Below are positions 13,977 through 19,463 of a stretch of DNA of 23,620 nucleotides, in pieces. This DNA is from a virus. The position numbers and the translations under genes are program-made. Below the pieces are notes generated by a model, which saw only the letters and a list, made by a program, of their open reading frames with translations, was not told the DNA's origin and did no database searches. The stretch spans positions 1 through 23,620 of IMG/VR virus record IMGVR_UViG_3300030410_000067; one strand, given 5' to 3'. The stretch's first letter is position 1. The number at the start of each line of letters is the position of its first letter.

Positions 13977-14390
13977 TTAACGGATAATTCTTGCACCTTT
14001 TTTCGCCTTGATTACTTCGAGGGCTGTGCAACCATAGGCGTAGATGGTCTGCGCTTCGGGCGCGTAAATGCTAGTGATAGCCGAGCAATCACTGGCGTAA
14101 ATGTAGGTTGCTTCTGGGGCGTCGATGCTAGTGATAGCCGTGCAACCACCGGCGTAAATGTGGGTAGCTTCTGGGGCGTCGATGCTATTGAGGGACTTGC
14201 AACCACTGGCGTCGATGTAGGTAGCCTTTAGGGCGTCGATACTGGTAAGAGCTGTGCAGTAACGGGCGTCGATGTGGGTAGCCTTTGGCGCGTCGATGCT
14301 GACAAGGGACGTGCAACCATCGGCGAAGATGGAGGTGGCTTCTGATGTGAAGTGTCCCTCAAATTCAATGTCAATCCTGAGAGTTTTCAT
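13977..14390 (-). CDS. 19-residue-repeat beta-solenoid protein, copy C
   Basis: A 137-residue intact family member. The N-cap (M-K-T-L-R-I-D-I-E-F-E-G-H-F-T-S-E-A) is almost identical to copy B, and the C-cap (Y-G-C-T-A-L-E-V-I-K-A-K-K-G-A-R-I-I-R) almost identical to copy A. It is therefore a mosaic of the first pair, with about five coils between the caps. Some coils have I-Y-A or I-F-A instead of I-D-A. The leader AACCGTAAGGAAAGGAAC precedes the ATG. It is separated by 22 bases from the frameshifted copy D upstream and is followed by the excisionase-type gene. Confidence 0.8.
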   Translation of the reverse strand: MKTLRIDIEFEGHFTSEATSIFADGCTSLVSIDAPKATHIDARYCTALTSIDALKATYIDASGCKSLNSIDAPEATHIYAGGCTAITSIDAPEATYIYASDCSAITSIYAPEAQTIYAYGCTALEVIKAKKGARIIR

Positions 14391-14412
14391 TTGTTCCTTT
14401 CCTTACGGTTGA

Positions 14413-14939
14413 TTAACGGATAATTCTTGCACCTTTTTTCGCCTTTATGCTAGCGAGGGCCGTGCAACCACTGGCGTTAATGGCCTGCGCTTCTGGGGCT
14501 TCGATACAGTAAGGGCCGCGCACTTATAGGCGTAGATGGTCTGCGCTTCTGGGGCATTGATGCTGATGAGGGACGAGCAGTAACTGGCGAAGATGTGGGT
14601 AGCCTTTGGCGCATTGATGCTGGTGAGGGCTGTGCAACCATTGGCATAAATGTGGGTGGCCTTTGGCGCTTCGATGCTGATGAGGGACGTGCAATCACGG
14701 GCGTAGATGCCGGTAGCTTCTGGCGCTTCGATGCTGGTGAGGGACGTGCAATCACGGGCGTCGATATAGGTGGCCTTTGGCGAGTCGATGCTGATGAGGG
14801 ACGTGCAGTAACGGGCGTAGATTTCGGTAGCTTCTGGCGATTCGATGCTGGTGAGGGCCGCGCAGTAATCGGCGTAGATTTCGGTAGCTTCTAATTTGAG
14901 GTGGCCTTCAAAGTTATTGTCAATCCTGAGAGTTTTCAT
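14413..14939 (-). pseudogene. Solenoid copy D, frameshifted near its 3' end
   Basis: The gene starts at ATG 14939 (MKTLRID, leader AACCGCAAGGAAAGGAAG). It reads the family repeat in frame to about base 14507, then leaves frame and ends at TAA 14445-14447 with an unrelated basic tail. Restoring one missing base near 14505-14510 recovers a further coil and the family C-cap I-K-A-K-K-G-A-R-I-I-R, with a stop at 14413-14415. So the copy carries a probable one-base deletion, or the sequence has an error there. If translated as it stands, the product is about 164 residues without the C-cap. Confidence 0.75.
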
Positions 14940-15013
14940 TTGCTTCCTTTCCTTGCGGTTGATTATGCGTTTTCCGTTTTCGCGTGTGGGGGTGGACAGT
15001 AGCATAAGCAGGG

Positions 15014-15259
15014 TCATTCTTCCCCCCCCCCTAACTCCTGATCTCCGTCAATATAGCCCGAGTTGTAGCTACCCTTGCAGGTCACATTGAGGCGGGCCTG
15101 CTTTGCTTTAATCGCCTCAGCTCCTTGGCTGGCACTATTGCAGTCGCCATCATCTTTGTGCATCTCGGCCCACTTGTCGCGTGAGGCCTTGGTCGCAAAA
15201 AAGTAAGTAATCACCTCGTTGGCAAATCCGCGTGGACTCTGTTGTGCGTAAAATCTCAT
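15014..15259 (-). CDS. Small hypothetical protein
   Basis: I start at ATG 15259, preceded by a purine-rich GAGAGAGAGAT. The 81-residue protein begins M-R-F-Y-A-Q-Q-S-P-R-G and has F-F-A-T-K-A-S-R-D-K-W (about 20-30), and ends in an acidic-glycine tail coded by a ten-base G run. A frame change in that run would alter only the last few residues. No family is recognised. It is probably cotranscribed with the solenoid pair. Confidence 0.6.
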   Translation of the reverse strand: MRFYAQQSPRGFANEVITYFFATKASRDKWAEMHKDDGDCNSASQGAEAIKAKQARLNVTCKGSYNSGYIDGDQELGGGEE

Positions 15260-15342
15260 TTTATCTCTCTCTCTCTGAGGCTGTCTGCCTCTTGCCACAT
15301 CTCCGTGGGCGGTGTGATATTGCACTAGCTACGATTTCGCCA

Positions 15343-15585
15343 TTACGCGTTAATCAGCTCGACAAAGTACGCGGCGGCTGTTTTAGGCGAGTAACGGCGG
15401 GCTGTAACAACACCATTGATTCGAAATTCCCAAGTGTTACGGCCACACGTTTTACGCGCACACGGGACGACAAATTCAACGGCGATTGCGCCATCCTCCA
15501 TCCAATGCCGCCCTTCCCGCCGCATATCCGAGAACCTTTGTACTAGCGTTATGCTCATCTGTACTAGCGTTATGCTCATCATCAT
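15343..15585 (-). CDS. Small hypothetical protein with duplicated N-terminus
   Basis: The first gene of the second leftward operon, about 80 residues. Three consecutive ATGs (15585, 15582, 15579) follow GAGAGGCAGAG; a further ATG lies in the second repeat. A perfect in-frame 21-base duplication gives M-S-I-T-L-V-Q twice. The rest (W-M-E-D-G-A-I-A-V-E-F-V-V-P-C, then N-T-W-E-F-R-I-N-G and A-A-A-Y-F-V-E-L) looks like a small alpha/beta protein. No family is recognised. Confidence 0.6.
   Translation of the reverse strand: MMMSITLVQMSITLVQRFSDMRREGRHWMEDGAIAVEFVVPCARKTCGRNTWEFRINGVVTARRYSPKTAAAYFVELINA
15539..15580 (-). repeat. Perfect 21-base tandem duplication
   Basis: Two identical copies, 15539-15559 and 15560-15580, lie within the first codons of the 15585 gene. 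Each encodes MSITLVQ, so two start regions are possible. Confidence 0.9.
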
Positions 15586-15612
15586 TTTCTCTGCCTCTCT
15601 TGATCTGTATAG

Positions 15613-15642
15613 ATATTGCGCCTTATTGGTCGCCATTGTCAA
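15613..15642 (-). promoter_or_regulatory. Leftward promoter of the second operon
   Basis: A perfect minus-strand TTGACA (15642-15637) and a partial -10 CAATAT (15618-15613) at 18-base spacing. Transcription would begin near 15606, about 20 bases before the ribosome-binding site and start of the first gene. Confidence 0.45.
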
Positions 15643-15684
15643 CTATTATTTTCAGTTATTTTCAGTAGTCTCAAATTGTCTTAT

Positions 15685-15699
15685 CTACCTATTAGGTAG
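15685..15699. promoter_or_regulatory. Perfect 15-base palindrome, candidate operator
   Basis: CTACCTA and TAGGTAG flank a central T, upstream of the leftward promoter. A further TAGG follows directly. It has the size and symmetry of a dimeric repressor site. Confidence 0.45.
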
Positions 15700-15942
15700 G
15701 TAGGCATCTCGTGCTCCCCCCCCCTAGATAACCGCTGCGGTCTGCGGTCTGCGGTCTGATCAACGCGCTCACACGTGCGCTGCTACAGGGGTGAGCGCAT
15801 GCTGGGGTGCGTCGTTGTCGTGGTCGTCTCGGGGTGCTCTCTGACTAGGTTAGTTGTCCCTATAGGGCGGGTGTGTGATGATAATAGTCCTTTTAGAAGT
15901 ATTGAACCAATATGCATATCCGTGTAATATTATAATAATAAC
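15700..15942. other. Non-coding control region with short repeats and dyads
   Basis: No convincing gene lies between the divergent operons. The region holds a run of nine C (15716-15724), three tandem copies of a 7-base GCGGTCT unit near 15737-15757, an inverted repeat GCGCTCAC/GTGAGCGC (15765-15772 and 15791-15798), a palindrome CCCTATAGGG (15858-15867) and an AT-rich stretch from about 15890. It could hold operators or an origin. Confidence 0.5.
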
Positions 15943-15970
15943 TTGACATGATGAGTATTATGAGTATAAT
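15943..15970 (+). promoter_or_regulatory. Consensus rightward sigma-70 promoter
   Basis: TTGACA (15943-15948) and TATAAT (15965-15970) are both perfect, with a 16-base spacer. Transcription would begin near 15977, giving a leader of about 13 bases that contains the AGGGGA ribosome-binding site of the next gene. Confidence 0.8.
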
Positions 15971-15989
15971 AATAAGCATAGGGGATAAA

Positions 15990-16259
15990 ATGGCGTATTG
16001 TAATCAGTGTGGTTATGAGTGGAAGCCGAAGTTTGATAGGGAGCCAATAGCGTGTACCCGGTGTAAGAGGTATGACTACCGAGAGGGTAAGAAGGGGGAT
16101 GGAAATGCGGCGACTAAGTCCAGGAGTGCAAAAGGCGTATCGAAGGCTACTGTTAAGGGAGAAGCACTGTCTTCTGACTATGGCGTTGTGGGGGAGCATG
16201 TTTCCTGCCGGTCCTGCGGGTCTGTCAGCGGAGTCCACGCGAAAGGGTGTAAAAGATGA
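15990..16259 (+). CDS. Zinc-ribbon protein, likely nucleic-acid binding
   Basis: I start at ATG 15990, because the promoter would start transcription near 15977 and AGGGGA lies just before it. The 89-residue basic protein has an N-terminal zinc ribbon (Cys4, Cys7, Cys22, Cys25, with Y-E-W-K-P after the first knuckle), a Lys/Ser/Gly-rich linker, and a second C-terminal C-x2-C with a late His and Cys (Cys73, Cys76, Cys87). The N-terminal ribbon resembles that of the protein at 18425. It is the first gene behind the strongest promoter in the window, so an early regulator or host-takeover protein is plausible. Confidence 0.75.
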   Translation: MAYCNQCGYEWKPKFDREPIACTRCKRYDYREGKKGDGNAATKSRSAKGVSKATVKGEALSSDYGVVGEHVSCRSCGSVSGVHAKGCKR

Positions 16260-16522
16260 CAGGTGAAAAAACTCATAAGAAAAATAATAAAAAATACAAC
16301 GGGTGGATGAAGGCAGCAAGACGTCGTGGCGCTCCTGAAAAGGATTTGCCAATCGTTCCTACTCGGTTTGACACTTTGTTGATAAAACTCCGCATAGGGG
16401 AAGATGTGGCAGCATATCATCCCATAATGAGACACTGGATCAGAGTCCATTACCGTACCTGCTATGTGCCTGAATACATTCTAGATGCGGCAGGAATACC
16501 TGAGTACCTAAGAGCATTTTGA
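16256..16522 (+). CDS. Hypothetical protein
   Basis: An 88-residue protein translationally coupled by ATGA to the zinc-ribbon gene. The first 25 residues are very basic (Lys/Arg/Asn), followed by a helical part with several aromatic residues (M-R-H-W-I-R-V-H-Y-R). No family is recognised. The basic N-terminus suggests nucleic-acid contact; that is inference. Confidence 0.65.
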   Translation: MTGEKTHKKNNKKYNGWMKAARRRGAPEKDLPIVPTRFDTLLIKLRIGEDVAAYHPIMRHWIRVHYRTCYVPEYILDAAGIPEYLRAF

Positions 16523-16559
16523 GAAAGGAAACATCGAATTTATTCAGGATCGCTTCAAA

Positions 16560-16778
16560 ATGTTCTTTCATTTTCTCCCCCTTTTTGGTATACTGAGTGG
16601 GTTGATTTCGTGCTATCAACACGAACATCAACCCTTTGTGCGTGCCACCTCAGACGGCACTCATAGTATTAACGTCAGAACCATTTCTGACCTCCTACGG
16701 GTAATTCCCTATTCACCATCCAAACGAATCTTTATCCGATATAGACCGCAAGGTTGGAAACAATGTCAAAATCAGTGA
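16560..16778 (+). CDS. Doubtful small gene before SSB
   Basis: A 72-codon frame with no good ribosome-binding site that overlaps the SSB start by 16 bases. Residues after about 27 look protein-like (R-A-T-S-D-G-T-H-S-I-N-V, then R-I-F-I-R-Y-R-P-Q-G-W). However, an extended -10 element lies inside it and a strong hairpin covers codons 14-25. It may instead be the SSB 5' leader. TTG 16602 and GTG 16638 are alternative starts. Confidence 0.3.
   Translation: MFFHFLPLFGILSGLISCYQHEHQPFVRATSDGTHSINVRTISDLLRVIPYSPSKRIFIRYRPQGWKQCQNQ
16587..16634 (+). promoter_or_regulatory. Extended -10 promoter and 5' stem-loop of the SSB transcript
   Basis: TGG-TATACT (16586-16594) is an extended -10 and would start transcription near 16601. 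From that point the RNA folds into a 14-pair stem (16599-16612 with 16620-16634, one bulged C) and a 7-base loop. No T run follows, so it is not a terminator. A 5' stabilising or regulatory hairpin is likely. Confidence 0.5.
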
Positions 16779-17176
16779 ATAGGTGGGTCGGCCTCGGAAA
16801 TGTCGGCAAAGACCCGGATATAAAGTCAACCAGCGGAGGAACACTCGTCGCCAACTTCTCCATCGCAACCACAGACCGACAGAAAGACACTGCGGGCAAC
16901 TGGCAGGACCACACAGACTGGACCAACCTTGTCGCGTTTGGCCGCACGGCTGAGATTGTGCGCGATTACGTCAAGAAAGGCTCCAAGCTATACGTCGAGG
17001 GAAAACTCCAAACCCGATCATGGGAAAAAGACGGCCAGAAACAATACCGAACTGAGGTAATCGTCAACGACTTGTCTCTCCTGTCGGGCCGGGACGATGA
17101 AAACAGGGCGTCAAGCTCAAGAGTCGTCGAGCCGATTATTGCGCCGGAGATTACAAACGATGACATCCCTTTTTAG
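16763..17176 (+). CDS. ssb: Single-stranded DNA-binding protein
   Basis: I start at ATG 16763 (GGAAACA before it); an ATG nine bases upstream is possible. The 137-residue protein has the bacterial/phage SSB pattern: N-R-W-V-G-L-G-N-V-G-K-D-P-D, then V-A-N-F-S-I-A-T, W-T-N-L-V-A-F-G, A-E-I-V-R-D-Y-V-K-K-G-S-K-L-Y-V-E-G-K-L-Q-T-R-S-W, and an acidic tip D-D-I-P-F. The OB fold binds single strands as a tetramer and the tip recruits partner proteins. It is the expected partner of the Sak4-like ATPase and the exonuclease encoded on the other strand. A terminator follows. Confidence 0.95.
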   Translation: MSKSVNRWVGLGNVGKDPDIKSTSGGTLVANFSIATTDRQKDTAGNWQDHTDWTNLVAFGRTAEIVRDYVKKGSKLYVEGKLQTRSWEKDGQKQYRTEVIVNDLSLLSGRDDENRASSSRVVEPIIAPEITNDDIPF

Positions 17177-17201
17177 AAAAGAGTAGGTAGAGTTCATAGC
17201 A

Positions 17202-17237
17202 CTAAAATGCCCCCGGCGATTGCTGAGGGCATTTTAG
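17202..17237. terminator. Bidirectional intrinsic terminator
   Basis: A perfect 11-base inverted repeat, CTAAAATGCCC (17202-17212) and GGGCATTTTAG (17227-17237), with a 14-base loop and T-rich flanks on both strands. It separates the convergent SSB and Ig-like-domain genes. Confidence 0.85.
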
Positions 17238-17251
17238 TTTCTAGTCGTGGA

Positions 17252-17752
17252 CTAGACTGGCGTTGAGAACGAGTTTGTCACGCTCTGTGTAAGCTGAGCC
17301 GGAGGAACCACCTGGTTGGTTGTAACGGTGAATGCCACAGTCCACGTAGACACTGCCCCGTCAGTATCGGTCACCGTTACAGCGGTAGAGCCGTTCACCG
17401 GACCAGTAGAGGCGATAACCGCAGTGAATGCAACCGTATTGTCGGGATTCACTACAAACGTAGCTGACTGGTCAGAGAACGTCACTACGACGTTGCTCAG
17501 TACGCCGCCAGACGGGGTTACACCATCGGCAAGCAAGGGGATGATTGTGTTGATGGAAGTCTGTCCTACATTGAATACAAGCGCGTTGATTGCCATGATC
17601 TCTTCTCCTAAAAACTGGTTGACTACGGATTTGGTTATACGAGTCGGAAGCAGTTCCCGCTCGATACGATGCAAAATACGCAGTTCTGCGCGTTGCAGTT
17701 CCAAGCTCTCGCGAAGAAGTCTGGTCTCTTCTTTTCCGTTTCGTTCATGCAA
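17252..17752 (-). CDS. Coiled-coil plus Ig-like-domain protein
   Basis: A 166-residue frame starting at TTG 17752 with GGAGG nine bases upstream. Residues 1-50 form a charged coiled-coil helix (L-L-R-E-S-L-E-L-Q-R-A-E-L). Residues about 53-166 (A-L-V-F-N-V-G-Q, then V-V-V-T-F-S-D, T-A-V-T-V-T-D-T-D-G, S-T-W-T-V-A-F-T-V) are Thr/Val-rich strands like a bacterial Ig-like domain. An internal ATG at 17596 with TTTAGGAGAAGAG could produce the Ig-like part alone (114 residues). Ig-like domains in phages often decorate the virion. It is isolated, transcribed opposite to its neighbours and preceded by a structured leader. Confidence 0.7.
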   Translation of the reverse strand: MHERNGKEETRLLRESLELQRAELRILHRIERELLPTRITKSVVNQFLGEEIMAINALVFNVGQTSINTIIPLLADGVTPSGGVLSNVVVTFSDQSATFVVNPDNTVAFTAVIASTGPVNGSTAVTVTDTDGAVSTWTVAFTVTTNQVVPPAQLTQSVTNSFSTPV

Positions 17753-17766
17753 GGGAGCATGCCTCC

Positions 17767-17878
17767 GAAAAAAATATTAGCCGCCACCCAATTTGAGATT
17801 GAGAGGCGGCTTGTAAATATTAGTGGGGTGCATTCTTCGCTGCTTAGGAGGAGAATGAGAGGTTCATAACACCCCACG
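17767..17878 (-). ncRNA. Structured minus-strand RNA: leader attenuator or small RNA
   Basis: On the minus strand a -10-like TAGAAT (17890-17885) would start transcription near 17878. The RNA begins with a stem GTGGGGTG/CACCCCAC (17877-17870 with 17830-17823) enclosing an inner CATTCT/AGAATG stem and a loop with CCTCCTAAG. A second stem AGCCGCC/GGCGGCT (17811-17805 with 17785-17779) follows, ending in seven T (17774-17768), a classic intrinsic terminator. The Ig-like-domain gene begins 15 bases later, so it could be an attenuated leader or a free RNA of about 110 bases. A 36-codon plus-strand frame (17759-17869) also crosses this stretch and cannot be excluded. The -35 element is weak. Confidence 0.45.
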
Positions 17879-17944
17879 AATATTATTCTACAATATATCA
17901 GATGATATGTGCTATCATTTTGTTGCTTGGGAAGGAGCAAATGA

Positions 17945-18169
17945 GTGAGATTCCTGACAGACCATAAAACACCGTCGAAATACACCCATTCATTCCCCTG
18001 GGCCGCGTCTCCGCATAGCATTGCATCCCGGAGAGGGAACAACGTGTACAGGATGAGAGCGTCTGTTCAGTTCCCAAAAAACAATTATGAGAGTTTTTGC
18101 CGAGCAAAATTCAATGTGGTGCCGATGATGGCCTTGTCGCCGCGCCGCCACACCAACGGGGATCGGTAA
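17945..18169 (+). CDS. Possible small basic protein
   Basis: A GTG at 17945 preceded by GGAAGGAG at seven bases opens a 74-codon frame. The product is basic, with R-A-S-V-Q-F-P-K-N-N-Y-E-S-F and a R-R-H-T-N-G-D-R tail. A competing ATG at 17941 gives only eight codons. No family is recognised; support is the ribosome-binding site and placement only. Confidence 0.42.
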   Translation: MRFLTDHKTPSKYTHSFPWAASPHSIASRRGNNVYRMRASVQFPKNNYESFCRAKFNVVPMMALSPRRHTNGDR

Positions 18170-18387
18170 ATCAGCGGGTAAGGGTTCCCCGCTGAGAGGC
18201 GGGTCTTTCCGGGTTGCGGTGGCGGCTTCCGTCCGGTCAAAAAGGGATGGCACAGAAAGAACCCATAGAACCTCAAGATTGGCTCTCATAGTTCACTCCA
18301 CCGAAGCTGGGACTACTATCCCAACGGGGAAGCCGCAAGTGTGTCTTGTTGTTGGTATTAACAAAGTAGTAACTATATTGTCAATAC
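18170..18387. other. Intergenic region without a convincing gene
   Basis: It contains a stem-loop, TCAGCGGG (18171-18178) with CCCGCTGA (18188-18195), then GC-rich sequence and a more AT-rich approach to the next promoter. The frame open at 18219-18416 has no ribosome-binding site and looks spurious. Confidence 0.45.
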
Positions 18388-18417
18388 TTTCCACCACCAC
18401 CAATTGTGGTGTATGAT
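18388..18417 (+). promoter_or_regulatory. Rightward promoter next to a start codon
   Basis: TTTCCA (18388-18393) and TATGAT (18412-18417) at 18-base spacing predict a start at about 18424, one base before the next gene's ATG. CACCA and TGGTG arms around CCAATTG-type sequence form a dyad in the spacer and may be an operator. Confidence 0.45.
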
Positions 18418-18424
18418 AAGCAAC

Positions 18425-18853
18425 ATGGAACCGATCATCTGCCATCATTGCCAATACGAATGGGTTCCTCGCAAGGCTTCACCCAAGAAGTGTCCACAGT
18501 GTATGAATCCCCTATGGAAAAGCAACAAGCCGCACCGGAAGCCGCTGCTAAATAGCCCAGTAGAGGTGGTGGAATCATTAGAATTAAACCCGACAGAGGT
18601 TCCGGTGGTAAACTCAGAAAGCGGAGAATTGCCAGTCGTAGAGATGGACAAGCGAGTTATGGATGCGACTGAGATAGCTCTTGACGGAATAAAAACATCT
18701 AGCAAAGTCAGACAGAAACTTAACAAATCACTACAAGAAGAGATTTACTTGCGGGATCAAAAGGCTCTAGTAGAAACCGAAAAACCCACGTACAAATACC
18801 CTTCGCGGGATCAAAAGTTTAAGGTAGTAAGCCTATTAGCGGGGTTAATATGA
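18425..18853 (+). CDS. Zinc-ribbon protein, second of two
   Basis: I use ATG 18425, because the promoter would start transcription one base before it; TTG 18404 and ATG 18413 lie in frame upstream. The 142-residue protein has an N-terminal zinc ribbon (Cys6, Cys9, Cys23, Cys26, with Y-E-W-V-P-R after the first knuckle) that resembles the protein at 15990, then a Pro/Val/Glu-rich acidic linker and a helical C-terminus. The stop overlaps the start of the XRE gene (ATGA), so the two are coupled. A regulatory role is likely. Confidence 0.75.
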   Translation: MEPIICHHCQYEWVPRKASPKKCPQCMNPLWKSNKPHRKPLLNSPVEVVESLELNPTEVPVVNSESGELPVVEMDKRVMDATEIALDGIKTSSKVRQKLNKSLQEEIYLRDQKALVETEKPTYKYPSRDQKFKVVSLLAGLI

Positions 18854-19113
18854 GCGAACCAATCAATGACAGCCAGCGTATTCGTGTCATTCGAGCCATT
18901 CTTGGGATGACCTCCAAGGCGCTTGCAAATGAACTGGGTGTATCGACAAATGCTTTAACTTCATGGGAAAAGAATAAGTACAGTCCTCGGCCAGAAAACC
19001 GACACGAATTAGCACGTTTATGCAAGAAAAACGAAATCGGGTTCACTCCTTCTGGAATGCCAGTTCCGATGACAGACGTTTTCACATTCAGAAAGAAAGA
19101 GAGTCGCGAATGA
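18850..19113 (+). CDS. XRE-family HTH transcription regulator
   Basis: An 87-residue protein with a clear XRE helix-turn-helix at residues 8-45: R-I-R-V-I-R-A-I-L-G-M-T-S-K-A-L-A-N-E-L-G-V-S-T-N-A-L-T-S-W-E plus K-N-K-Y-S-P-R. The tail (about 50-87) is too short for a sensor domain. It is coupled to the zinc-ribbon gene before it and to the hydrolase-like gene after it, at the head of the packaging block, so it probably controls late-gene timing. Confidence 0.87.
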   Translation: MSEPINDSQRIRVIRAILGMTSKALANELGVSTNALTSWEKNKYSPRPENRHELARLCKKNEIGFTPSGMPVPMTDVFTFRKKESRE

Positions 19114-19454
19114 CGTTTATGGAAGCAATTGCACGTCAAGAAGGCTTCAATATTCCGGGGACAATACCCAACCGTCGCAACAACCCAGGAGACATTGAAG
19201 AGGGGAAGTTTGCGCAAGCCCACGCGGCGCTTCCTTCGGATGGAAACAGGTTTGCGGCATGGTCTACTCCAGATGGCGGTTTTAGAGCCATGAGGGCTTT
19301 GCTAATCTCTCACTATGCAGGTATGACAGTAGAGGCCGCATTGAACAAGTGGGCACCTCCAGTAGAGAATTCGACAAACATTTACGTAGAGCGCGTAACA
19401 TCTTGGACTGGATTTAGTCCGGCCACTATTCTTACCAAAGAAAATATCGGTTAG
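19110..19454 (+). CDS. Putative peptidoglycan hydrolase / virion lysozyme-like protein
   Basis: ATG 19110 overlaps the XRE stop; an open frame 30 codons upstream is a shadow. The 114-residue protein matches a common phage family: an E-G-F/I-P motif, then R-R-N-N-P-G-D-I-E-E-G (about 18-28), F-A-A-W-S-T-P-D-G-G-F-R-A-M (about 48-61), L-I-S-H-Y-A-G-M-T-V and K-W-A-P-P-V-E-N-S-T-N-x-Y-V. These are usually linked to tail lysozyme or transglycosylase-like virion proteins. The family's catalytic mechanism is not settled to my knowledge. No holin-like gene is adjacent. Confidence 0.72.
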   Translation: MTFMEAIARQEGFNIPGTIPNRRNNPGDIEEGKFAQAHAALPSDGNRFAAWSTPDGGFRAMRALLISHYAGMTVEAALNKWAPPVENSTNIYVERVTSWTGFSPATILTKENIG

Positions 19455-19463
19455 GGGAGAATC

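Noticed and set aside
14445-14520. Programmed frameshift in solenoid copy D
   Set aside because: No slippery heptamer or clear downstream stimulator is visible at the break; a simple deletion explains it better.
16440-16631. 63-codon minus-strand frame with a GGGGGAG site
   Set aside because: It is antisense to the end of a coupled rightward gene and to the SSB leader hairpin, with no operon partner on that strand.
16599-16634. Intrinsic terminator before SSB
   Set aside because: The stem is strong, but no T run follows on either strand.
18219-18416. 65-codon plus-strand frame
   Set aside because: No ribosome site, atypical composition, and it runs through the promoter of the next gene.
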